Below the pieces are notes generated by a model. That model made no database searches, was not told the DNA's origin, and saw nothing but the letters and a program-made list of their open reading frames with translations. Source: a bacterium (GTDB lineage Archaea; Thermoproteota; Nitrososphaeria; Nitrososphaerales; Nitrososphaeraceae). Taken from it: 12,181 nucleotides of DNA. The position numbers and the translations under genes were made by a program. Positions within the stretch are counted from its first letter, which is position 1; every line of letters begins with the position of its first letter. The stretch covers positions 1 to 12,181 of the forward strand of contig JACMIO010000079.1 of the NCBI GenBank assembly GCA_014381105.1, written 5' to 3'. Positions 6,857 to 12,181 of the stretch are shown piece by piece.

Positions 6857-7653
6857 TTTGAAATCACCGTACAATCTTCATGATTTATTGCACTTGAAAT
6901 TGGATTAGATACCTTACCTGATGCAATTATCACTTCTTTTGCCCCCAACATTAGGGCTTCTGTACTAGCCAATATCTTTTTTTCCATTCCAAAACCAATT
7001 TTTGGCATAGATTCTTTGGCCTGACTGGCAGTTAGACTTTTTACTAATTTATCGTCCAAATGTAAACCATTTACATTAGTCAGAAAAATCACTTTGTCTG
7101 CCTTCAAGTTTCCCGCAATGTACGCTGCAGCTCTATCCCCATCAACATTCAAAAATTCATAATTTTCACTTAATGCTATGGGTGATACTACTGGTAAATA
7201 TCCATTCTCTGTCAGCGTATTTAGGAGTGAGGTTTCAACAGATTGAATTTTTCCGGTATATCCGCCTTCTATGATCATCTTACGTCCTTTTTCATTTAGC
7301 ACAGTAAGTTTGGTTTTTCGAATCGCCCGCAAGATGCCAGCATCAATACCTGAAATTCCCACCGCCATTATTCCTGCCTCTACCATCATCTTGACAATTA
7401 TTTTATTAATTTTACCAGACATTACCATTGTATAAATTTCAACTGTTTCCTTATCGGTGAACCTACTTCTAATACCACTGGGAGAAACGATGAATTTCTG
7501 CTCTTTCCCAAGTTTTGTGGCCATATTGGTTACTTCGTTACCCCCACCATGTACTAGAACCATTTTTTCATTTAGCGAAATTTTGCGTATGTCTTCAATT
7601 ATTGATGGATGTAGTTCATAAAGCACACTTCCACCAAACTTTATGACTATCAT
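6853..7653 (-). CDS. lysZ: [LysW]-aminoadipate/glutamate kinase
   Basis: Amino-acid kinase of the ArgB type that phosphorylates the free side-chain carboxyl of LysW-bound aminoadipate or glutamate with ATP. Motifs: MIVIKFGGSVL at the N-terminus, LVHGGGNEVTN near 33-43, a central VGISGIDAG, and the nucleotide-binding NVDGDRAAAYIAGNLKAD followed by VIFLTNVNGL. A late MEKKILASTEAL also fits the kinase core. At 266 aa it matches LysZ/ArgB. The start ATG overlaps the lysY stop as ATGA and its own stop overlaps the lysJ start, so the three genes look translationally coupled. Acceptance of both substrates is inferred from the single copy; in Sulfolobus the corresponding enzyme is bifunctional. Confidence 0.92.
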   Translation of the reverse strand: MIVIKFGGSVLYELHPSIIEDIRKISLNEKMVLVHGGGNEVTNMATKLGKEQKFIVSPSGIRSRFTDKETVEIYTMVMSGKINKIIVKMMVEAGIMAVGISGIDAGILRAIRKTKLTVLNEKGRKMIIEGGYTGKIQSVETSLLNTLTENGYLPVVSPIALSENYEFLNVDGDRAAAYIAGNLKADKVIFLTNVNGLHLDDKLVKSLTASQAKESMPKIGFGMEKKILASTEALMLGAKEVIIASGKVSNPISSAINHEDCTVISN

Positions 7654-8705
7654 ACCGGTGTCAATGGGGTATATCTTAGTCCACTAGTCTCGTTAAATCC
7701 ACACATGAGGTTCATATTCTGGATGGCAGAACCAGCCGCCCCTTTCATTAAATTATCGGAGGCAGAAAGTGCCACTATGCGATTCGTATTTTCATCCATG
7801 TCAAAACCTACATCACAGAAATTGGACCCTACTACAAATTTAGGATCTGGGAATTTATATAGACCCTTCTTATCCCTTATCAATCTAATAAAAGGTTCTT
7901 CTATGTACGAGTTTCTGTAGGCTTTCCATATCTCTATTTCTGACCTTGGTGAATTGAGAAATACATGATTAGTAGTCAATATTCCTCTTACTAAATTTAC
8001 AGCATGAGGACTCATACTTACCTTAATTTTTTCGCCTGATACGAGACTCAGTTCCTGCTCTATTTCACCAGTATGTCTGTGTTTGGATGGCTTGTAAGGT
8101 CTTATTACTCCATATCTCATAGCATGATGAGTACCTGCACTATCATTTGCGCCTGCTCCAGAAGATCCAATTTTACTATCCACAATAATATGACTTGTAT
8201 CGATAAACTTGTTCTCCATTAAAGGTCTCAGAGCCAATATTGACGTTACCGCCATACATCCAGGACAGGAAACTAATTTTGCATCCTTGATTTCATTTCT
8301 ACGAATTTCTGGTATTCCATACACAGATTTAGAAAGTAAATCAGGAAATGGATGTTCCCATCCATACCATTTGACATAGTCGTCTGCGTTCTTCAAACGA
8401 AAGTCTGCTGATAAATCAACTATTTTAACCCCCGTGCTGTACAAGTCCTTGACGATGTTCAACGCGTTACCATGCGGAACTGATACGAATACCAAATCAC
8501 ATTGATTTACTATTTTGTCCATTTCCATAGGTGAAAAAGTTAGATCAATGAAACCCTTAAGACTAGGATGTATTCTGTGAACATACTCTCCCGCATTCTG
8601 TCTAGAAGTTAGAACACTTAATTCTACATCCGGGTGTACTACCAACAAACGCAAGAGCTCCCCGCCCACATATCCTGACGCACCAATTACTCCCACTTTA
8701 ATCAA
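7650..8705 (-). CDS. lysY: [LysW]-aminoadipyl/glutamyl phosphate reductase
   Basis: NADPH-dependent reductase of the ArgC family that turns the LysW-bound acyl phosphate into a semialdehyde. Seen: the dinucleotide motif GVIGASGYVGGELLRLL (residues 5-21), LSADFRL near 98-104, the active-site stretch VSCPGCMAVTS with the catalytic cysteine (C150 is the usual position; C147 is also present), SGAGA, and KHRHTGEIEQEL (H209, H211). Length 351 aa is normal. The start is TTG at 8705, giving the family-typical MIKVGVIGASGYVG; GGTGAGG lies seven bases upstream. The ORF ends in an ATGA overlap with lysZ. The 107-base gap upstream is the largest break inside the argG-to-lrp stretch and may hold a weak internal promoter. 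Confidence 0.92.
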   Translation of the reverse strand: MIKVGVIGASGYVGGELLRLLVVHPDVELSVLTSRQNAGEYVHRIHPSLKGFIDLTFSPMEMDKIVNQCDLVFVSVPHGNALNIVKDLYSTGVKIVDLSADFRLKNADDYVKWYGWEHPFPDLLSKSVYGIPEIRRNEIKDAKLVSCPGCMAVTSILALRPLMENKFIDTSHIIVDSKIGSSGAGANDSAGTHHAMRYGVIRPYKPSKHRHTGEIEQELSLVSGEKIKVSMSPHAVNLVRGILTTNHVFLNSPRSEIEIWKAYRNSYIEEPFIRLIRDKKGLYKFPDPKFVVGSNFCDVGFDMDENTNRIVALSASDNLMKGAAGSAIQNMNLMCGFNETSGLRYTPLTPV

Positions 8706-8735
8706 TTTCTTCCCTCACCAAAATTTCTACTATGA

Positions 8736-8750
8736 CATCTTATGAATTTT
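8736..8750 (-). promoter_or_regulatory. Weak TATA-like element before lysY
   Basis: In the 107-base gap between argX and lysY, the minus strand reads AAAATTCATAAGATG. Its spacing would put a start near 8718, just before the lysY Shine-Dalgarno. The match is poor, so lysY may simply be transcribed from argG. Confidence 0.25.
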
Positions 8751-8812
8751 GTTATCCTTGACAAATGATTTAACCTCTAATCAGATTAATGACACGTATT
8801 TGGATTGTAAAC

Positions 8813-9673
8813 CTATTTTGATGACATCTTTACCAAATAATCTGTCATTGCACCCGCAATGTCGGATTTACAGACGGCCGAGGCCCCTCTAAATTCTACA
8901 GTATTGTTTACTTCATGTACAAGATAGCCCCTTTCTTTATCTTCCATAAGATCAACACCCAAAATACCCCCGCCGACTGCATTTGACGCTTTAAGCACAA
9001 TTTCTTTTAATTCTGAAGTCAATGGAGCCATCTCTGTCCGGCCGCCTACAGCCACATTAGTTCTCCACTCGTTTTCTGATGAATGTCTAAAGACTGAAGC
9101 AACTATTTGATCTCCTATTACGATGCATCTAATGTCACGTGAAGGACGATCTATTAATTCTTGGAAATAGTAAATTCTTGAAAATGAATTGTCATTTTCC
9201 TGCCTTGAATCCAGCATCATGTCCGCCATAGATTGGTCTTTTATTTGGTAAACACCTCTCCCCCAGGAACCAATAATTGGCTTAACTACTAGTGGATATC
9301 CTAGTTTTTTCATACATTCTCTTGCTGATTCAGTACTAAAAGCAAAAGTTGTTTTTGGTGTTGGCACATTATTCTTCTTTAGAATCAAAGATGTAATTAG
9401 CTTATTTCCACATATTTCGCTTACACTAAATGAATTTACAACCGGTAGACCTATCTGTTCTAAACAATAAGTTAGATGCAATCCCCTGTTATAACTAATC
9501 ACGCGCTGTAATATTATATCACCAAATCTTGAATCGCTTTTACTCAATTCAGTATCGAATATTAGTGATTTTCCATCTACTAAAGTGGCGTCAAACCCTT
9601 TTTGCTGGATATCGTAGTATATTTTTTTTTCTTCAAATCTTAGTTTGTCGTATATTATACATATTCTAACCAA
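8813..9673 (-). CDS. argX: LysW ligase, probably glutamate-specific ArgX
   Basis: Second RimK-type ATP-grasp ligase, clearly paralogous to the one at 2960-3826. ArgX attaches glutamate to LysW as the first step of carrier-bound arginine synthesis. Features: VRICIIYDKLRFEEKK at the N-terminus, GNKLITSLILKKNNVPTPKT, YPLVVKPIIGSWGRGVYQI, LIDRPSRDIRCIVIGDQIV, and ILGVDLMEDKERGYLVHEVN. The substrate region is NNTVEFRGASAVCKSDIAG, unlike the EFKNTVRVTGVDIP of the paralog. That difference, plus argG and a separate lysW directly upstream, supports the glutamate assignment; specificity is inference. The start is TTG at 9673, directly after the lysW2 stop, with GGGGA six bases before. No in-frame ATG is near, and the resulting N-terminus fits the family. 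286 aa. Confidence 0.83.
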   Translation of the reverse strand: MVRICIIYDKLRFEEKKIYYDIQQKGFDATLVDGKSLIFDTELSKSDSRFGDIILQRVISYNRGLHLTYCLEQIGLPVVNSFSVSEICGNKLITSLILKKNNVPTPKTTFAFSTESARECMKKLGYPLVVKPIIGSWGRGVYQIKDQSMADMMLDSRQENDNSFSRIYYFQELIDRPSRDIRCIVIGDQIVASVFRHSSENEWRTNVAVGGRTEMAPLTSELKEIVLKASNAVGGGILGVDLMEDKERGYLVHEVNNTVEFRGASAVCKSDIAGAMTDYLVKMSSK

Positions 9674-9847
9674 CTATTGTCCCCAGTCTTCTCCGACTGA
9701 CTCAGCTTCCTTCATCTCAACTGTGTCCTCGGTCTTTGATACAATTTCGAAATCAGTGCCACAATCCGGACATGTTATTATTTCTCCAACCATCGAATCC
9801 TGTGGAATAGTCAGCTCAGCGCCACAGTCTTTACACTCTTTTTTCAT
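9674..9847 (-). CDS. Second LysW-type carrier protein, ending in EDWGQ (arginine side)
   Basis: A 57-residue LysW homolog that starts MKKECKDCGAELTIPQDSM. It has the four zinc cysteines (C5, C8, C26, C29; the second pair in TCPDCG), an acidic linker, and ends SVGEDWGQ before TAG. The family motif is EDWGE, with the terminal glutamate carrying the substrate on its gamma-carboxyl. Here the last codon is CAA (Gln), so the standard attachment group is an amide. Either the Gln is converted to Glu after translation, or attachment uses the alpha-carboxyl, or the protein is not a carrier, or the base is wrong. The ATG overlaps the argG stop as ATGA and GGAG lies about ten bases upstream. It is followed without gap by argX, which makes it a candidate carrier dedicated to arginine. 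Confidence 0.9.
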   Translation of the reverse strand: MKKECKDCGAELTIPQDSMVGEIITCPDCGTDFEIVSKTEDTVEMKEAESVGEDWGQ

Positions 9848-11061
9848 TTCTGTTTTACTCCTTTCCCCTTAGCAGGTAAGTCCTTTGACAACTTATTGGC
9901 AATAACTGTTTCCATCCCCCATAACTCTATAAAACCTTTTGCTAGATTTTGATCGAAAATGGAATCTGAGGCATATGTGGCAAGGGTTTGCCTGTAAAGT
10001 GAATTCTTTGACTTTCTTCCGACTACCTTAGCGGATCCATTTTGCAATTTCATCCTAACTTTTCCTGTAACTCTAATTTGAGTTGCCTCTATAAACTTAT
10101 CCAAGTCTTCTCTAAGAGGATCGAACCATAATCCAGAATAGATCAACCAACTCCACTGATCATCAACAATTTGCTTAAATCTCAACTCATGCTTTGTTAG
10201 TACAAGTTGTTCCAAATCTTTGTGTGCAGCTAGAATTGTTAGAGCAGCTGGGGCTTCGTATATTTCCCTTGTCTTTATTCCGACGACTCTGTCTTCTATA
10301 TGATCTATCACTCCTATTCCATGACTACCTGCTTTGGTGTTAAGATATGTAATCATATTGATTAGAGACATCCTTCGATTGTCGACAGCCACAGGTACTC
10401 CTCTATCAAATTCTATCTCCAAATACTCCGCAGGAATGTTCTTATTCTTAACTAAGCTGAAAATCTCCTCTGGAGGCTCTATCCAAGGATCTTCTAATTT
10501 TCCTGCTTCTATTGCTCGTCCCCATATATTCATGTCTGTACTATAATTCTTGATTTCCTCATTAAGTGGAACATTATTTTTTTTTGCGTATCTTATTTCA
10601 AGATCCCTTGTAAGATTCATCTCCCTTATTGGTGCTATAATTTTTATAGTTGGATCAATCGACGACATTGCAATATCGAACCTTACCTGATCGTTTCCCT
10701 TACCCGTGCATCCATGGGCAACCGCAATTGCGTCTTCCTGCGCGGCGACCTCCATTATTTTTTCTGCAATTAGGGGACGTGCAAGAGCTGTAGCAAGTGG
10801 ATATTTTCCTTGGTAAAGTCCATTAGCCTTTATAGATCTACCAACATAATTTTCTACAAATTCTTTCTTGGCATCAATATTAAAGTGCTTTATGGCACCA
10901 AGAATCTTTGACTTTTTTCTAATTTCTTCAAAATCATCATTTTGTCCACAGTCAACAGTAGCTGTAATTACCTCCATTTTGTGATTATTTTGGAGATATT
11001 TTACACAAACCGAAGTATCCAACCCACCAGAGAAAGCTAATACGGCTTTTTTATTGGACAT
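9844..11061 (-). CDS. argG: Argininosuccinate synthase
   Basis: Joins citrulline and aspartate with ATP to argininosuccinate, the penultimate step of arginine synthesis; cytosolic. The PP-loop SGGLDTS is at residues 11-17, followed by TATVDCGQ. GLYQGKYPLATALARPLIAE, VAHGCTGKGNDQVRFD, APIREMNLTRD, STDMNIWGRAIE and EDPWIEPPE are typical ArgG blocks. Length 405 aa is usual (about 400). It is the first gene of the minus-strand array and has its own promoter at 11088-11100 with a very short leader. Its stop overlaps lysW2 by four bases. argF and argH are not in the window. Its position groups the arginine-specific genes at the head of the array. Confidence 0.97.
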   Translation of the reverse strand: MSNKKAVLAFSGGLDTSVCVKYLQNNHKMEVITATVDCGQNDDFEEIRKKSKILGAIKHFNIDAKKEFVENYVGRSIKANGLYQGKYPLATALARPLIAEKIMEVAAQEDAIAVAHGCTGKGNDQVRFDIAMSSIDPTIKIIAPIREMNLTRDLEIRYAKKNNVPLNEEIKNYSTDMNIWGRAIEAGKLEDPWIEPPEEIFSLVKNKNIPAEYLEIEFDRGVPVAVDNRRMSLINMITYLNTKAGSHGIGVIDHIEDRVVGIKTREIYEAPAALTILAAHKDLEQLVLTKHELRFKQIVDDQWSWLIYSGLWFDPLREDLDKFIEATQIRVTGKVRMKLQNGSAKVVGRKSKNSLYRQTLATYASDSIFDQNLAKGFIELWGMETVIANKLSKDLPAKGKGVKQK

Positions 11062-11075
11062 TGCTAATGCAACGG

Positions 11076-11095
11076 ATATAAGTATAGACTTATAT
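11076..11095. promoter_or_regulatory. Perfect palindrome over the argG TATA box, candidate operator
   Basis: ATATAAGT (11076-11083), spacer ATAG, ACTTATAT (11088-11095): two perfect 8-base arms around 4 bases. The right arm coincides with the argG TATA box, so a protein bound here would block transcription. Candidates are the Lrp protein in the array and the divergent wHTH protein. As both arms are AT-rich, part of the symmetry could simply be TATA boxes in both orientations. Confidence 0.4.
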
Positions 11096-11100
11096 TTTTT
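11088..11100 (-). promoter_or_regulatory. TATA box of argG
   Basis: The minus strand reads AAAAAATATAAGT, centred about 33 bases from the ATG at 11061. It predicts a start near 11068 and a leader of about 7 bases. It drives argG and probably the coupled genes down to the Lrp gene. Confidence 0.6.
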
Positions 11101-11137
11101 TGATTAATCCTGAAAATGTCATTCAAAAAATGAAAAC

Positions 11138-11145
11138 TATTAAAA
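11138..11145 (+). promoter_or_regulatory. TATA-like box of the divergent regulator
   Basis: TATTAAAA, preceded by the purine-rich tgaaaac, is centred 26 bases before the ATG at 11168. This predicts a leaderless transcript and agrees with the absence of a Shine-Dalgarno there. Confidence 0.45.
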
Positions 11146-11167
11146 CATACTTGATCAATATCTCCTT

Positions 11168-11401
11168 ATGCATCATGGGTATAATTTTGAGGAAGTAAAG
11201 CAAAAGGTAATTTCTGCTTTGTCTCAAAACTACGCAGGTCTATCCGGAGTAGAACTTTCAACAAAAACTAAAATAAATCGAATGACCCTCACAAAATACT
11301 TGAATCTGATGCTAACTCAAGGGTTGGTTAGAAAAAAAAAATTGGAACTGTTAATGTATGGTATTTGGACAAAGATGCTCCCCAGATTGAGTTCCCACTA
11401 A
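11168..11401 (+). CDS. wHTH regulator, N-terminal piece of a frameshifted gene
   Basis: As read, 77 aa from the ATG at 11168. Residues 1-58 form a winged helix-turn-helix: helix FEEVKQKVISALSQN, then LSGVELSTKTKINRMTLTKY as the turn and recognition helix, then LNLMLTQGLVRKKK leading into the wing. After the run of ten A the frame gives LELLMYGIWTKMLPRLSSH and a stop, which breaks the wing and does not look like domain sequence. With one additional A the reading becomes KKKIGTVNVWYLDKDAPQ, a normal wing that runs into the frame at 11365. I therefore read 11168-12078 as one gene of about 303 codons split by a -1 frameshift: sequencing or assembly error, a pseudogene, or slippage. It is divergent from argG with 106 bases between the starts, so control of argG is a reasonable guess. 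Confidence 0.7.
   Translation: MHHGYNFEEVKQKVISALSQNYAGLSGVELSTKTKINRMTLTKYLNLMLTQGLVRKKKLELLMYGIWTKMLPRLSSH
11332..11341 (+). other. Run of ten A, site of the frameshift
   Basis: Frame 0 (AGA AAA AAA AAA TTG) is coding before the run; frame -1 is coding after it. The -1 frame opens immediately after a TAG at 11329-11331, so the change of frame must occur in or just after the A-run. The run contains the slippery pattern A AAA AAA in the right phase. Eleven A would give one continuous frame. Confidence 0.75.
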
Positions 11402-12078
11402 ATATTCACAATTTACAACAAAAATTTTTAGAATGCTTGATTCAGGGAAATGAGTCACAGGCAATAATCATTATTTCGAATTTACTATTTTCAACGATAT
11501 CAAAAGAGAGAATTCTATTTGATATTATTTTACCAACTTTGAATATATTAAATGACATGTACGACAGAGGGAAAATTAGCGAAAGCGAAAAAATATTGAT
11601 TTCTACTGTTGCGATTGACCTAGTGCTTATGACAAAATTTGTTTCTACATTTGATACTCCTAAACTGAATGCCTCCTCAATAGTTGTTTCTGGCTCAGAG
11701 GAGGCAAATTATTTTGCAAGGATTGCTTCTGTTATCTTGTATTTGATGGGATGGCATTCATTGTATTTGGGGAATGTTGAAAACAAGATAGATCCGTTCT
11801 TCGATATTGACATCCAAAGGCTTGTGACTAAAAAGTTAAGGAGTATGAACGGGATGTCAGTAGTCATGATTTTTTCTTTTAACACAAATACATTGAAATT
11901 CCTATCAAATACCATCAAGGCTCTAAGGAAGAAAGTTGAAAACGATCTAAAGATAACCATATTTACTAACAATGACTTGTTGCAAGAATCGCAGGGGATG
12001 GATGTTGATTATTGTACAACTGATCTAAAGGCACTTATGGATTGGGCAAAACAGGAATACCGCAGTATATCATCTTAA
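11365..12078 (+). CDS. C-terminal piece of the same gene: degenerate cobalamin-binding-type sensor domain
   Basis: This frame has only a TTG (11365) for a start and no Shine-Dalgarno. It fits better as the continuation of the wHTH piece. From about 11400 it shows a four-helix cap (NLQQKFLECLIQGNESQAII, then ILPTLNILNDMYDRGKISES) like the cap domain of methionine synthase and the CarH/MerR-type B12 regulators. After it comes a Rossmann-like part (SSIVVSGSEEANYFARIASV, ILYLMGWHSLYLG) like the B12-binding domain. The cobalt-ligating histidine motif (DxHxxG) is absent (SEEANYFAR in that place). The W...EH signature of light-sensing CarH is absent too, so B12 binding is doubtful. It ends at TAA 12078, 22 bases from the tRNA. 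Domain assignment is by pattern only. Confidence 0.6.
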   Translation: MDKDAPQIEFPLNIHNLQQKFLECLIQGNESQAIIIISNLLFSTISKERILFDIILPTLNILNDMYDRGKISESEKILISTVAIDLVLMTKFVSTFDTPKLNASSIVVSGSEEANYFARIASVILYLMGWHSLYLGNVENKIDPFFDIDIQRLVTKKLRSMNGMSVVMIFSFNTNTLKFLSNTIKALRKKVENDLKITIFTNNDLLQESQGMDVDYCTTDLKALMDWAKQEYRSISS

Positions 12079-12100
12079 TTTCACCTGGTAATCATTTAAG

Positions 12101-12174
12101 TGGGCCGAAAGGGATTTGAACCCTCGGCCTTTCGATTATCAGTCGAACGCTCCGCCAAGCTGAGCTATCGGCCC
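12101..12174 (-). tRNA. tRNA-Ile (anticodon GAU)
   Basis: The minus strand folds as a full cloverleaf of 74 bases. The acceptor stem is GGGCCGA/TCGGCCC with discriminator A. The D arm is GCTCAGCTTGGCGGAGC, the anticodon stem TTCGA/TCGAA has loop CTGATAA (anticodon GAT), and the T arm is GAGGGTTCAAATCCCTT. No intron is present and CCA is not encoded. It converges with the regulator gene. Its promoter would lie beyond the right edge of the window. Confidence 0.97.
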
Positions 12175-12181
12175 ATAAATC

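Noticed and set aside
6857..6874. Upstream TTG (6874) as lysJ start
   Set aside because: The TTG at 6856 has a GGTGAT site six bases before it and a TTGA overlap with the lysZ stop; the upstream one has neither.
9665..9676. Readthrough of the lysW2 TAG giving a LysW-ArgX fusion
   Set aside because: The TAG is followed at once by a TTG that gives the normal ligase N-terminus, with a GGGGA site six bases upstream; separate translation explains it.

Overview
The window is AT-rich and reads as a chromosomal segment of an ammonia-oxidising archaeon (Thaumarchaeota/Nitrososphaeria; the AT content and a CHRD-domain exoprotein suggest a soil lineage such as Nitrosocosmicus or Nitrososphaera, which is inference). 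The archaeal signs are leaderless or short-leader genes with TATA boxes about 25 bases before the start, a diphthine synthase, a tRNA-Ile gene without encoded CCA, and LysW-carrier amino-acid biosynthesis.

Layout. Positions 1-544 hold the 5' part of a secreted CHRD-domain protein (minus strand). Positions 545-760 are intergenic. From 761 to 11061 there is an almost gapless minus-strand array. In transcription order it is argG, lysW2, argX, (107-base gap), lysY/argC, lysZ/argB, lysJ/argD, an Lrp/AsnC regulator, (64-base gap with a clear TATA promoter), homocitrate synthase, lysW1, lysX, lysK, and diphthine synthase fused to DUF357. Diverging from argG on the plus strand (11168-12078) is a winged-HTH regulator with a degenerate cobalamin-binding-type C-terminal half. 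It is split by a frameshift in a run of ten A residues. A tRNA-Ile(GAU) on the minus strand closes the window.

How the genes work together. LysY, LysZ, LysJ and LysK form one enzyme set that can serve two pathways. In lysine synthesis, homocitrate synthase opens the alpha-aminoadipate route and LysX attaches aminoadipate to LysW. In arginine synthesis, ArgX attaches glutamate to LysW, and ArgG uses the citrulline made later. The kinase, reductase and aminotransferase act on the carrier-bound intermediates and LysK releases lysine or ornithine. The array is split: the arginine-specific genes (argG, lysW2, argX) lie upstream and the lysine-specific genes (hcs, lysW1, lysX) lie downstream of the shared genes and the Lrp regulator.

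The most notable points are two different LysW carriers, each next to its own ligase, and the fact that the arginine-side carrier ends in EDWGQ, with glutamine where the family needs a C-terminal glutamate as attachment point. The frameshifted regulator divergent from argG is the second.
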